Shown: positions 28,701 to 36,323, counted from the first letter of the stretch. The stretch: DNA of 51,482 nucleotides from Verrucomicrobiales bacterium (GCA_018003315.1 JAGNEJ010000027.1:1-51482); one strand, 5' to 3'. Notes: a model not told the origin generated them from the letters alone. Numbers and translations are program-made.

Positions 28701-31159
28701 ACGGCGTGAACCCCAGCGTGGGTGATGGTGCCTTCATGGGCTTCAACATCGTCAGCAACGTGCCGCACCTCTTCAGCGGACCCGACACCAACGCCCAGGG
28801 CCACGGCATCACCACTAAAATCGAGTTTTTTCACAACCTGCTCGACGCGATCGCCGATCCGGAGATCGGGCCGAACCATCCCGGCGGTTTCTTCAGCGGA
28901 GCCTACGGCCCTAACCAGTCCGGCGCTCCCGGTTTCGTCAATCCTGCCGCCGAGGATTACGGGCTGCGCACCGACTCGCTGGCCCGCGCCACCGCACCCG
29001 GAGGCCTGAACTACGGGGCTGGCATTGCGGAATGGGCCTACCTCCTCGGCGGCCCCAGCGGCACGGTGGCGGAAACGGATGCAGCCTTCACGGTAGGCGG
29101 ACCGGGGGTGGTCGCCTACAAATGGCGGATCGACGGAGGCACGTGGAGTGCGCCCGTTCAGATCGGCTTTGGCGGCCAGCTCAACCGCAGCGGAGCCAAC
29201 CCGCGCCAGGCCACACTCACGCTCACCGGACTGGGCGCTGGTCCGCACACCCTGGAGGTGCTCGGCCAGGACATGGCCGGCAACTGGCAGGGCAACGATC
29301 CCGCCCGCACCTACGACGGCGCCGCCCAAGCCGCCCCCACCACTCGCACCTGGACCGTGGACACCGCCCTGCCCTTGGTGTTCCTCAGCGAAGTCCACGG
29401 CGATACCGCTCCCGGCACTCCCGCACTGCCGGTGCAGTGGGTGGAACTCGTCAACCGCAGCACCACCACGGTGGACCTCACCGGCTGGAGCCTCAGTGAC
29501 GACCCGCTCACTCCCGGCGAGCAAGCGCTCAGCGGACCCATTGCTCCCGGTGCCGCCGTGATTGCTTCCCTGGCGGCCTTCCAGATCGACAACGACGGCG
29601 ATGCCATCTATCTTTTCGACGCCGCCAATGCCCAGCGCGACAGCGTGGTCTTCGGCCCGCTGCCCGACGGGCATTCGCTCGGCCGCGCAGGAGCCCCCGC
29701 TGCCTGGCAGCTTTGCGATCCCACCTTCGGCACCCTTCCGAACACCCCTGCCCGCCTGTCGGATTCCTCACAGGTCGTCATCAACGAATGGCTCGCCGCC
29801 AGCGACGTTCGCTACCGGGACGACTGGGTGGAACTCGCCAATCCCGCGCCCTATCCCGCCAGCCTCACCGGCATGATCCTGACAGATGCCCGCTTTGGCA
29901 CCGGCGTTGCGTTTCCACCGCTCAGCTTCATTGGAGGAAATGGGTACGTGAAACTCATCGCCGACGGCAAATCCGAGGATGGTCCCGGCCACACTTCCTT
30001 CAAGATCGACGGCATCACCGAGGAACTGCTGCTCTTTGCCGCCGGCGGCGCCCAGCAGGACAGCGTCCGCGTCTTTCCCCAGGTGCAGGATGTCAGTCAG
30101 GGCCGCGTTGCCACCGGGGGTGTTGGCGGGCTGGATTTCTTCCCGCTCGCCACCGGGGGAGCCGCCAACGTCACCGGCGGCCCCGGCTATGCCAATGCCC
30201 TGGCCTTGCTGGACGGGCTGCGGATCACCGAAATCATGTACAATCCCCCCGGCGGCAGCAGCTATGAATTCATCGAATTGACGAACATCGGCAGCGCGAC
30301 CCTGGACCTGAGCGGAGTCGTCTTTTTCGACGGAATCGATTTCACCTTTCCACCGGGCACCCTTCTCCCAGGCGGTGGGGAAATCGTATTGGTCAAAAAT
30401 CTGGCCGCCTTTGAGGAACGCTACGGGGCCGGACTCAATGTCGGCGGAGTTTACACAGGATCGCTCGACAACAGCGGCGAGCTGTTGGGCCTGCGCCTGC
30501 CTTATCCGTGGGACGCCGGCATCCTCTGGTTCCGCTACGAAGCCACCTGGCACGACACCAATGCCAGCGGCTACAGCCTCACGCTCCTGAACAGCGCCAC
30601 CCCCAGCGCAGATTTCGACGAACCGGAAACGTGGACCGCATCCACCCAGATCTTCGGCACGCCCGACAGTTGGGTGAATTCGCATCCGGACGGTCTGGCC
30701 GCGTGGCTGGCCGCCCACGCGCTCACTGTCGGCGATCTTCCGCTCGACAGCGACTTCGATGGCCTCGCCAACACCCTCGAATACGCCCTCAACACCGACC
30801 CGCATTCCGGCAGATCACCGCAAGGTGCGGACCGTCTGCCCGCCGCAGGTACGAGTGGCGACGGGTTTGCCACCATCACCTTCGACCTGCCTGCCAGTGC
30901 GCTGGCTGGTGGGCACGGGTGCCCCGGAGTCAGTTACGAAATCCGCACCGGAACGGACCTTGCGGTCTGGTCCACCGTGGCGAAAAAATCGCCGGCCACC
31001 GCCGCGTGGACCGACTCTGTCGGCGGTGCCCTGCCTGCAGGTGCGGTTACCGTCACCCCAATCCCAGGCGGTCTGGTTCGCATCACCGTCAAGGATTCCG
31101 TCCCCGTCGCCAGTTCCCAGCGCCGCTTCCTCCGCCTGCAGGTGACCATTTCACCCTGA
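22790..31159 (+). CDS. Giant secreted LTD/CotH/parallel-beta-helix protein
   Basis: 2789 residues from ATG 22790, chosen because MHIHTRSAFLAALLAAPFSAAA is a signal peptide. Order: lamin-tail domain 1 (about 22-135), CotH-like kinase region (about 345-690) with RNRGQAS, NLYRLDDH and FVPHDMDDVFD near 628-638, a jelly-roll-like domain (about 960-1120; GYGDGDENR, LHNGVNTIAVEIHQ), right-handed beta-helix segments (about 1180-1555 and 1603-2020; Asn-rich rungs), and lamin-tail domains 2 to 4 (about 2194, 2327 and 2476 onward). The C-terminus has a DSDFDGLAN Ca loop and ends RRFLRLQVTISP. It shares LTD plus CotH with the partial protein at the left edge. LTD/CotH fusions are known in Verrucomicrobia and Planctomycetes; beta-helices commonly bind or cleave polysaccharides. 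Kinase or lyase activity is unproven. Confidence 0.87.
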   Translation: MHIHTRSAFLAALLAAPFSAAASPVINEIFFRSATVPENTAHEWLELYNPDPVSVDVSGWRLSKGVDFTIPPATTIPVGGHLVIAANVATFQAEHPGFAGSLVGGWTGQLSNNGEQVRLEDTSGTPVHEVNYASEGDWAVRIRGPLSFSHRGWAWECPADGGGRSLELIGLSFGTGTALDHGLAWKSSTASGGTPGAVNSVAAANPEQAMAVNVRHKPDVPHSTDTIQIYAELPPGGTTNRACYWRVDGAVSFNVAIFSPTSSTSGQGFWKGVATIPAQPNGTVIEYYVDPDNANAASVNDSWPRMARTSNPGVQPETYGHACNALIQVDDSFNPALDFTVAGNQPLLRLVMKDAERAELAQIGSTSGQEDSEAEMNATFVSHDGEGTTVRYVCGVRNRGQASALGPPNNFHVAFVNGDDWNGRRSLTLNCQYGYGQVLGNVLFALAGVAPQDAVAVQVRVNGADLAESGSRMFGRYALLEGRGSDWAKKHYPLDSDGNLYRLDDHASGAVGTPPGNLGSGEFQYEGADPAAYSDTFIKETNKDANDYSDLVNFTRVVSAPATGGSAEQPAISDAAYPAAVAAVLDVDQFYRFIATDALIGNQEGGLQSGRADDTSIYRGMIDPRFRFVPHDMDDVFDIGSGVGDPVTRSIFSYDEYVQQGNTGVVGLRRLFNHPALLPKYYAALLGGLDTWFTHATLDPIIDRIMQGWVPAGSGAASPARNIAAIKAFIDARRSNVLAQIQQNFSLTTTGTTADSPEGYKVSTTGAATFAGTFAVARTYSITVNGMAAQAFYRTVGADAAGTWKLVLPAGGGGLLTPGLNHVVVRFWSGLNGTGSVLQEFLSKIVWNGVAPDSLTLTVPQTYVPGVPVLVRADLKTGNGQLNREAWNTTVNLTATNGVALSPATITLANGMGSALVTLGTSSGGGTVNFLTYGTGGTGSTSSNSGTPGSTWKYRGDFTSATLAAFISSSGTTWKNEGFDDSAWPSIVTQTGYGDGDENRAFARVDYGTGSGTQSSPSYLFRNTFTIADLSQLASVTGQVKYDDAAAVYVNGTEVLRTATLPAGAALTSYANSSPAQENATTAITVPLGLLHNGVNTIAVEIHQASATSTDVTFDLRLQGNLFSVNADPGNFTLTATAGPSVATRAMTSLGTNPPGTTASGTLPAGTTNWSGVVRVTGDLTVPAGATLEIAPGTHVLMAGTSGAGDTGGADLICTGGGIINALGTAAQPISITASEASTRWGEVNVGGSTTLWQYCLVSRAAHSPGGGHTGTGPAFRLGNGAVWTFEDGVISDLSGKILTNSGSTTLVMRRSQFARCVMGPEIDGSALTVEDSNFSDMLPIYRESGGPDDEDNLYIHDSGGRPVNLRRSVFYNCGDDAVDCLSGSLSIEDCIIRNAFDKGLSLLNNNVTVRRTRIIDCDICVSTKCQVGGTESTPFLNSFENCTIVAENHPTNTSDGTFHSVGVHTRNKYGTTTMNITVDLHNCIVSAEEPVANDYGGGTFPLNVQNYTCFFDQGGSNPTNPLPSSGTGNLTANPQFVNAGAKNFNLAAASPCLDAGDPAPAYNDPDGSRNDMGALPAGSGPPTQGTLVNANITAPGETRWTLAGSPYHVTASISVAPGSTLRIDPGVNVQCDQNVRITVNGRILAQGTAAQRIVFSHVPGTSLATDVDPIKLGTQTGAPKWGGLRIVDSMAQENIVSFADFINAQGTSPGNSENYGSLGFIRSWGWADHCTFAGTHLRMLYGRNSKLTFTYNTMPDMFLFDPALNRIEEPTTDFIPAADNSMEPMKVEYPTTDAEVSGNANYPNGMPLNGHWRCYFNQFHGNRGHQDVFDCDSGRWAPRDPVTNHQTNGQFVIDCRYNHFHGLAGDEHMDLGGDAYIASNVFKNARKDYWTNDTGYSNAISSGDKGSGTTIMVARNICYDLDHVINCKANTATIFEHNTVANLHADFQFQGQSVTQNVVCAPVNFFIPGDGVNPSVGDGAFMGFNIVSNVPHLFSGPDTNAQGHGITTKIEFFHNLLDAIADPEIGPNHPGGFFSGAYGPNQSGAPGFVNPAAEDYGLRTDSLARATAPGGLNYGAGIAEWAYLLGGPSGTVAETDAAFTVGGPGVVAYKWRIDGGTWSAPVQIGFGGQLNRSGANPRQATLTLTGLGAGPHTLEVLGQDMAGNWQGNDPARTYDGAAQAAPTTRTWTVDTALPLVFLSEVHGDTAPGTPALPVQWVELVNRSTTTVDLTGWSLSDDPLTPGEQALSGPIAPGAAVIASLAAFQIDNDGDAIYLFDAANAQRDSVVFGPLPDGHSLGRAGAPAAWQLCDPTFGTLPNTPARLSDSSQVVINEWLAASDVRYRDDWVELANPAPYPASLTGMILTDARFGTGVAFPPLSFIGGNGYVKLIADGKSEDGPGHTSFKIDGITEELLLFAAGGAQQDSVRVFPQVQDVSQGRVATGGVGGLDFFPLATGGAANVTGGPGYANALALLDGLRITEIMYNPPGGSSYEFIELTNIGSATLDLSGVVFFDGIDFTFPPGTLLPGGGEIVLVKNLAAFEERYGAGLNVGGVYTGSLDNSGELLGLRLPYPWDAGILWFRYEATWHDTNASGYSLTLLNSATPSADFDEPETWTASTQIFGTPDSWVNSHPDGLAAWLAAHALTVGDLPLDSDFDGLANTLEYALNTDPHSGRSPQGADRLPAAGTSGDGFATITFDLPASALAGGHGCPGVSYEIRTGTDLAVWSTVAKKSPATAAWTDSVGGALPAGAVTVTPIPGGLVRITVKDSVPVASSQRRFLRLQVTISP

Positions 31160-31166
31160 TCCAGAG

Positions 31167-31183
31167 CGCCTTGGCCAAAGGCG
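31167..31183 (+). other. Small hairpin after giant LTD/CotH gene
   Basis: CGCCTT and AAGGCG pair perfectly around GGCCA, 8 bp after the stop codon. No T-run follows, so it may be a 3'-end stabiliser or weak terminator only. Confidence 0.3.
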
Positions 31184-31372
31184 TGCAAGTGATGACGAAG
31201 GCCCGGGTGACGTGCCCCTGCACCTGATCGATGAAAACACGGCCAGGCAATCCGATGGTGATGCCGATGTGGGATTTTCGGCCAAGTCCTGACTGGAACA
31301 GCGGGGGAAATCGCAAATTGCGCCGCGGCGGGTTTCCGGCTACCGGTCCCGCCCATATTTCCCGTTATCTGC

Positions 31373-32398
31373 ATGCAGTCTGATTTCACCGAAGACCAAT
31401 TGATCGAACAAACCCGCCGCCGCCTGGTCGGCTGGGATGCGGCGGAGGTCCATCTGCAAAAGATTGAAAAGGGAGGGAGTGACCGCTGTTATTACCGCGT
31501 GAGCGCCGGGGGAAGGTTCCGTGGACCCGCCACCGTCATTCTCATGGTTTACACCGACCGCCGTCCGGACAATCTGAGTTTTTTTGCGGCAACGGAAGTG
31601 CTGGCCCTGCGCAAGGTTCGGACGCCGCGGGTCTATTTTCATGACCCGAGCCTGCGGCTGGGCTGGATGGAGGACCTGGGCCGACTGGACCTGTGGGAAT
31701 ACCGCAACGCGGCACCGGAAGAGCGGCTTCCACTCTACCGCGACGTGCTCGGCCAGGCGGCACAAATTCATTCCCTGCGCCTCCCTGACATTCCCGATCA
31801 GTTGCGGCACCGGCTGCAGCCGCCTTTTGATGAAAGCCTCTACCGGTGGGAGCAGGATTATTTCTTCGACCACTTCGCCAACAATTTTTCCGCTCTGCCG
31901 CGGGAAGAGATCGACCGCATCCGCCAGCTTCCCGAGTTTGGCGACCTCGCTGCCGCCCTGGCCCAAATGCCGCGCTTCATGGTGCACCGCGACTTTCAAT
32001 CCCAGAATGTGCTGGTGCGCGAGGGCAAGACCTGGCTCATCGACTACCAGGGGCTGCGCCCGGGGCGGCCGGAATATGATCTGGCCTCCCTGCTGTATGA
32101 CCCCTACGTCAGCCTCACCCCGGATGAACGCGATGACCTGCTGGCGCACTACCTGGAAATCCGCCCGGGCGACGACCAGTGGGACACCAATCCCGACATC
32201 CTTGCCGCCTGCTGCAGTCAGCGGCTCATGCAGGCACTGGGAGCCTATGGCAATCTGGGACTCAATCAGGACAAGCCGACGTTCCTCGCCCACATCCCAC
32301 GCGCGGTGGAAAACCTGCTCTTCGTTCTCGACCGCCACGGCGTCCTCCCCTCCCTGCGCAGTCTGCTGCAGATCCGGGAGCGGAATGCCGCTGCCTGA
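31373..32398 (+). CDS. APH-fold phosphotransferase (COG3178, AmgK-like)
   Basis: 341 residues. It has the aminoglycoside-phosphotransferase/choline-kinase fold: an N-terminal lobe with EKGGSDRCYYRV, the catalytic loop HRDFQSQNVLV (His205, catalytic Asp207) and the metal-binding LIDYQGLRPG (Asp224), followed by EYDLASLLYDPY. This combination fits COG3178, whose characterised members include AmgK, the anomeric MurNAc/GlcNAc kinase of peptidoglycan recycling. The usual AmgK partner MurU (nucleotidyltransferase) is not adjacent, so the substrate is uncertain. It is cytoplasmic and probably transcribed alone; the nuoM promoter region follows. Confidence 0.75.
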   Translation: MQSDFTEDQLIEQTRRRLVGWDAAEVHLQKIEKGGSDRCYYRVSAGGRFRGPATVILMVYTDRRPDNLSFFAATEVLALRKVRTPRVYFHDPSLRLGWMEDLGRLDLWEYRNAAPEERLPLYRDVLGQAAQIHSLRLPDIPDQLRHRLQPPFDESLYRWEQDYFFDHFANNFSALPREEIDRIRQLPEFGDLAAALAQMPRFMVHRDFQSQNVLVREGKTWLIDYQGLRPGRPEYDLASLLYDPYVSLTPDERDDLLAHYLEIRPGDDQWDTNPDILAACCSQRLMQALGAYGNLGLNQDKPTFLAHIPRAVENLLFVLDRHGVLPSLRSLLQIRERNAAA

Positions 32399-32461
32399 TG
32401 GGGCAGGATTGTCCGCTGGCAGCGATGGTTGCACCCAAATCCGGGAACCACGGTGCTGCGC

Positions 32462-32479
32462 TTGTGAAAAATTTCACAA
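32462..32479 (+). promoter_or_regulatory. Rex-like operator upstream of nuoMN
   Basis: TTGTGAAAAATTTCACAA is an inverted repeat with perfect 8-bp arms around AA. It fits the Rex consensus TTGTGAA-W4-TTCACAA at every defined position. Rex is an NADH/NAD+-sensing repressor of respiratory genes in several phyla. It also fits TGTGA-N6-TCACA, so a CRP/FNR-family regulator is an alternative. It sits 7 bp upstream of a likely -35. Confidence 0.6.
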
Positions 32480-32486
32480 ATTGGGC

Positions 32487-32516
32487 TTGCCGGTGATTTT
32501 CCTTGGCATCAATAAT
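32487..32516 (+). promoter_or_regulatory. Putative promoter of nuoM-nuoN
   Basis: TTGCCG (32487-32492) and AATAAT (32511-32516) with an 18-bp spacer, immediately downstream of the Rex-like palindrome. Confidence 0.4.
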
Positions 32517-32557
32517 GACAGCCAGCCGTCGGGCCGCCAGCGGCGCAGGCATCTCCA

Positions 32558-34063
32558 TTGATTTCAACCCATTTCCGCGTGAGTCTGCTCGATCTCCTGA
32601 TTTTTCTGCCTGTTCTGGCCGCCATTGGCATGGCGTTTGGGGTGCCGGCCCGGCTGGCGGCGCTGGGTGCTGCCGGGGCGAATTTGCTGCTCGGAATCGG
32701 TCTGGGCGTCGCCTACGATGTGGCCAAGGGAGGCTATCAATTTACTGCCAGCCGTGCGGTGCTGGACAACCCTGCCATTTCTTATGCGGTGGGCCTGGAC
32801 GGTCTGAGTCTGGTGCTGGTGCTGCTGACGGTGCTGGTGACCTTTTGTGCGGTGTGGATTCCGGCACCCTCCGGTGTCCATGAAAAGCTCTATTACGCCT
32901 CCAGTCTGCTCATCTCCGCGGGGGCTTTGGGGGCGTTTGTCTGCACCGACGTTCTCTTCCTCTACGCTTTCCACGAACTGGCGCTCATTCCCACCTTCCT
33001 CATGATCGGCCTCTACGGCAGCGGCGGGCGCGAACGGCGCATGGAGGCAGCCTGGAAAATCACGATTTATCTGGGCCTCGGCAGCCTGATTCTGCTGGCG
33101 GGACTCGCCTGGCTGGTGCTGAAGGGAAGCCCGGCAGGGACGATGACGTTCGACCTCCAGGTGCTCCGGGAGTCGGCGAAGGCGATCGATGCCTCCACGC
33201 AGGAATGGATCTTCGTCACGCTGCTCATCGGTTTCGGCGTGCTCATTTCGCTGTTTCCCTTTCACTCCTGGGCGCCTCCCGCCTATGCGGCAGCACCAAC
33301 GGCGGTGACCATGCTGCACGCTGGCGTCCTGAAAAAATTCGGCCTCTACGGCCTGCTGCGCATCGCGGTGCCGCTGCTGCCGCTGGGGGCGTCCGCCCCA
33401 TGGGTGAACCAGCTCATGCTTTGGCTGCTGCTGGGGAACATCCTCATCATCGGCTTGGTGACCATCGCTCAGAAGGAACTCGATCTGGTGCTGGGCAACT
33501 CCAGCGTCATGCACATGGGGTATGTTTTCCTCGGCATTGCCAGCGGCAATGTCATCGGATATGGCGGCGCCCTGCTGCTGATGTTTGCCCACGGGGTTTC
33601 CATCGCGCTGCTCTTTGCCCTGTCCGCCATGATCCGGGAGCGCACGGGGACACTCGAACTGGCCAGGCTCGGCGGTCTGGCAAAAAAGGTGCCCTTCTTG
33701 GGCCTGGTGTTCGGCATGGCCACCATGGCGTCGATCGGTCTGCCGGGATTCGCGAACTTTTCCTCGGAAATCATGGTATTCTTCGGCGGCTTTCACGGGA
33801 GCGGAGGGAAAATGGGCGCGCTGCAGGTGGCGACGATTCTGGCACTGTGGGGCGTGGTCATTTCTGCGGTTTACATGCTGCGGGCTTACCGCCGGGTATT
33901 CAAGGGGCCGCAGGCTGGTGATCTCACCATTCTGGACATCCCGGTCAATCTGGCACAGCGCTTGCCGGCGGTGCTGCTGCTCGCTGCACTGCTTATTGTC
34001 GGTTTCTTCCCCGACCTCTTGCTCCATTTCGCCAATCCGGTTCTCAAGCTGATTGCCGGTTAA
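32558..34063 (+). CDS. nuoM: NADH-quinone oxidoreductase subunit M
   Basis: 501 residues from TTG 32558, which has AGG 8 nt upstream; GTG 32579 (VSLLDLLIFLPVL) is an equally reasonable start giving 494 residues. It is an antiporter-like membrane subunit of complex I with about 14 helices. Family motifs: AFHELALIPTFLMIGLYG (key Glu of TM5), FPFHSWAPPAYAAAPTAVTMLHAGVLKKFGLYGLLR (key Lys and His of the proton channel) and GLPGFANFSSE. Length matches the family (E. coli 509). It forms part of the proton-pumping arm with NuoL and NuoN. Only nuoN follows, 20 bp downstream; other nuo genes are not in the window. Probably controlled by the Rex-like palindrome upstream. Confidence 0.93.
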   Translation: MISTHFRVSLLDLLIFLPVLAAIGMAFGVPARLAALGAAGANLLLGIGLGVAYDVAKGGYQFTASRAVLDNPAISYAVGLDGLSLVLVLLTVLVTFCAVWIPAPSGVHEKLYYASSLLISAGALGAFVCTDVLFLYAFHELALIPTFLMIGLYGSGGRERRMEAAWKITIYLGLGSLILLAGLAWLVLKGSPAGTMTFDLQVLRESAKAIDASTQEWIFVTLLIGFGVLISLFPFHSWAPPAYAAAPTAVTMLHAGVLKKFGLYGLLRIAVPLLPLGASAPWVNQLMLWLLLGNILIIGLVTIAQKELDLVLGNSSVMHMGYVFLGIASGNVIGYGGALLLMFAHGVSIALLFALSAMIRERTGTLELARLGGLAKKVPFLGLVFGMATMASIGLPGFANFSSEIMVFFGGFHGSGGKMGALQVATILALWGVVISAVYMLRAYRRVFKGPQAGDLTILDIPVNLAQRLPAVLLLAALLIVGFFPDLLLHFANPVLKLIAG

Positions 34064-34083
34064 TTTCTGTCTCCCGCCCCATC

Positions 34084-35535
34084 ATGCCCGCCTACGTCTT
34101 GGAAATTGCCGTTCTGGCCCTCGGGTTGATCCTCCTTTTGTGGGAGGCATTTCTCGCGCCGGACAAGCGACGCTGGATCGGCTATGCGGCCATTGGCGGA
34201 CTGGCGCTGGTGTTTGTCCTGACATTTTTTGCGGAAATGCACCCTGCCGAGGCGGGAGGATTCTGGTCGTATTACACTGCCGACAAGCTGGCCCTGTTTT
34301 ATAAACGTCTCGCGCTGCTCTGCACCGGTGTGGTTTTGGTCCTGGGCCTGGATTTCCTGCCGGTTCTGGAAAAATACTCCGCCCGGGTGGGCGGGGGGGC
34401 GGCCATCGGTGAATTTTTCTCCCTGCCCGTATTCATCTGCACGGGCCTCATGTGGATGGCTTCCGCTGTCGATCTCACCAGCATTTTTGTCTCTCTGGAG
34501 CTGGTCACCATCGCCTTCTATGTCCTCGTCGCCTACATGCGCCGCAATGGCGGCTCCCTGGAAGCAGGGGCCAAATATCTGATTCTGGGCGCGCTTTCGA
34601 CCGGGTTTTTCGTTTATGGCTTCGCCTGGCTTTTTGGGGTCACCGGCCAGACGAACCTTGCCGCCATCGGGCATGCGCTGGCGACCACTTCGCACCACAG
34701 CGCGGCGCTGTTTGCCTTTGCCCTCGTGCTGGTTGGCATCGCCTTCAAGGTGGCCGCCGTTCCGCTTCAGTTCTGGGTGCCCGACGTGTATCAGGGAGCG
34801 CCGACTCCGGTGACGGCCTTTTTGTCCGTGGGATCGAAGGCCGCCGGCTTCATCGTCGCCTTCCGTTTGCTGCAGCCATTCCTGGCCTCGGACGCGCTGA
34901 GCGGTCCGGCTCTGTCCATTCTCGTGGCCGTGGCCGGTGCCACCCTGCTGGTCGGAAACCTCGCGGCCATTCCCCAGACGAATTTCAAACGGCTGCTCGC
35001 CTATTCCAGCATCTCCCATGCGGGTTTCCTCCTGCTGGCACTGGCTTCGAAGGCTCCTGTCGGCGGCCTGCGTCCAGAACAGGTCGTTTCCTTCTACCTG
35101 GCTGCCTATCTGTTCATGACGTTGCTCTGCTTTGCCGTCCTGGCCATCATCAACCGGTGGAAGGCAAGTGACGATCTGACCGCTTTCGACGGTTTGGGCC
35201 AGCGCAGCCCGTTTCTGGCATTCGCCCTGCTCATCGGCAGCGTCAGCTTGGCCGGGGTCCCTCTCACCGCTGGTTTTCTTGGCAAATTCTTCGTCTTCAC
35301 CTTGGCTATCAACAGCGGCTATTTCTGGCCCACGGTAGTGGCGATCCTCGGCGCTGCCGCTGGATTTTACTACTACCTCAAAGTCGTGCGCAGCATGTAT
35401 CTGAGCAAACCCGCGGCGTCCGACCCGGCATTGCCAACGCCGCTCTGTCCGCTGACGCGGATCACCATCATCGTCCTGATCGCTGCAACGCTCCTCTTTG
35501 GCGTCTGGCCGCAGCCGATTCTCTCCCTGCTGTGA
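34084..35535 (+). CDS. nuoN: NADH-quinone oxidoreductase subunit N
   Basis: 483 residues (E. coli 485), hydrophobic throughout with about 14 helices. Diagnostic segments: SLELVTIAFYVLVAY, GAKYLILGALSTGFFVYGFAWLFG, PLQFWVPDVYQGAPTPVTAFLSVGSKAAGF with the channel Lys, RLLAYSSISHAGFLLL and GVPLTAGFLGKFFVF. It is the NuoN antiporter-like subunit in the inner-membrane arm of complex I, translocating protons during NADH-to-quinone electron transfer. It is separated from nuoM by 20 bp and clearly co-transcribed with it. It ends convergently with maf. Confidence 0.93.
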   Translation: MPAYVLEIAVLALGLILLLWEAFLAPDKRRWIGYAAIGGLALVFVLTFFAEMHPAEAGGFWSYYTADKLALFYKRLALLCTGVVLVLGLDFLPVLEKYSARVGGGAAIGEFFSLPVFICTGLMWMASAVDLTSIFVSLELVTIAFYVLVAYMRRNGGSLEAGAKYLILGALSTGFFVYGFAWLFGVTGQTNLAAIGHALATTSHHSAALFAFALVLVGIAFKVAAVPLQFWVPDVYQGAPTPVTAFLSVGSKAAGFIVAFRLLQPFLASDALSGPALSILVAVAGATLLVGNLAAIPQTNFKRLLAYSSISHAGFLLLALASKAPVGGLRPEQVVSFYLAAYLFMTLLCFAVLAIINRWKASDDLTAFDGLGQRSPFLAFALLIGSVSLAGVPLTAGFLGKFFVFTLAINSGYFWPTVVAILGAAAGFYYYLKVVRSMYLSKPAASDPALPTPLCPLTRITIIVLIAATLLFGVWPQPILSLL

Positions 35536-35581
35536 ACCCATGCTCCGGCGGATAGGGGCATAGGGCGATTATCGCCTCAAA

Positions 35582-35617
35582 TCCGTCTGATGCGTCTGAT
35601 CCGTCCGATCCGAGTGA
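35582..35617 (+). repeat. Four degenerate 9-bp tandem repeats
   Basis: TCCGTCTGA, TGCGTCTGA, TCCGTCCGA and TCCGAGTGA lie head to tail in the 197-bp space between the convergent nuoN and maf stops. Just before them GGCGAT-T-ATCGCC forms a tight inverted repeat, but without a T-run. Role unknown. Confidence 0.6.
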
Positions 35618-35732
35618 GGTGAAACCTTTGCCGCAGGCTGGGGCATCCTCGCCCTGATACCGGCGGCAACCACGCACCGAACCGATTTTGAACGCGAAAA
35701 GCTGCAGCCGCAGCAGCAACCGCCAACGACCT

Positions 35733-36323
35733 TCAGGTGTGACTCTGCCAGAGCTGCAGTTCGACCGCCAAGCGTTCCGTGGGCAGGCCAACCACGTTGG
35801 TGAATGAGCCGTCCATCTTCTCAATGATCATTTCACCATGTTCCTGTGCGGCATAAGCGCCGGCCTTGTCCAGCGGATCAATGCGCGTGAGATAGTTGTC
35901 GATGGCTTGCTCCGTCAGCCGACGAAACTGGACCCGGGTCACCACTTCAAAACAGACACTGCGGAAACTGACGGCCTGGGTCAAACAAACCGCGGTGCAG
36001 ACTTCATGCTCGTTCCCGGAAAGGCGGCGCAGCATGGCGCAGGCTTCGGAAAAGTCTGCAGGCTTTCCCAGCGGGGTGCTTTCGATGGATACGAGTGTGT
36101 CCGCCCCAATCACCAGCGCATTGGGAAAGCGTTCGGACACCTCCCAGGCCTTGAGTGCCGCATTTTCCCGCGTCAGGCGCAGCAGGGGTGCCGTGGGGTC
36201 ATGCACCTCTTCAACCCGGGCCGGTTCCACCTGAAAGGTGAACCCCATTTCCGAAAGCAACTCGCGCCGGCGCGGTGACGCGGAAGCAAGAATCAACGGG
36301 GGAAGGTTTAAGGCAGTGGGCAT
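35733..36323 (-). CDS. maf: Maf-family nucleotide pyrophosphatase
   Basis: 196 residues. Maf signature motifs in order: ILASASPRRRELL at the N-terminus (phosphate-binding Ser/Arg), VIGADTLV with catalytic Asp75, LGKPADFSEACAMLRRLSGNEHEVCTAV, and DKAGAYAAQEHGEMIIEKMDGSFTNVVGLP near the C-terminus. Family members hydrolyse dTTP/UTP or modified (methylated) nucleoside triphosphates to monophosphates, as housekeeping enzymes. The YhdE (dTTP/UTP) subfamily is likely, but this is inference. It is convergent with nuoN; the 5' side faces a long gene-free stretch. Confidence 0.92.
   Translation of the reverse strand: MPTALNLPPLILASASPRRRELLSEMGFTFQVEPARVEEVHDPTAPLLRLTRENAALKAWEVSERFPNALVIGADTLVSIESTPLGKPADFSEACAMLRRLSGNEHEVCTAVCLTQAVSFRSVCFEVVTRVQFRRLTEQAIDNYLTRIDPLDKAGAYAAQEHGEMIIEKMDGSFTNVVGLPTERLAVELQLWQSHT

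Noticed and set aside
27914-29674. 586-residue minus-strand frame inside the giant LTD/CotH gene
   Set aside because: Its composition (Gly, Val, Ala, His) and lack of motifs mark it as antisense shadow of a well-supported domain protein.
32462-32479. The palindrome as a CRP site only
   Set aside because: It does fit TGTGA-N6-TCACA, but location before nuoM and the full match to TTGTGAA-W4-TTCACAA make Rex the preferred, though not exclusive, reading.
34060-35541. 493-residue minus-strand frame opposite nuoN
   Set aside because: Rich in Gln, Gly, Glu and Arg with no hydrophobic core; mirror of the membrane gene nuoN.
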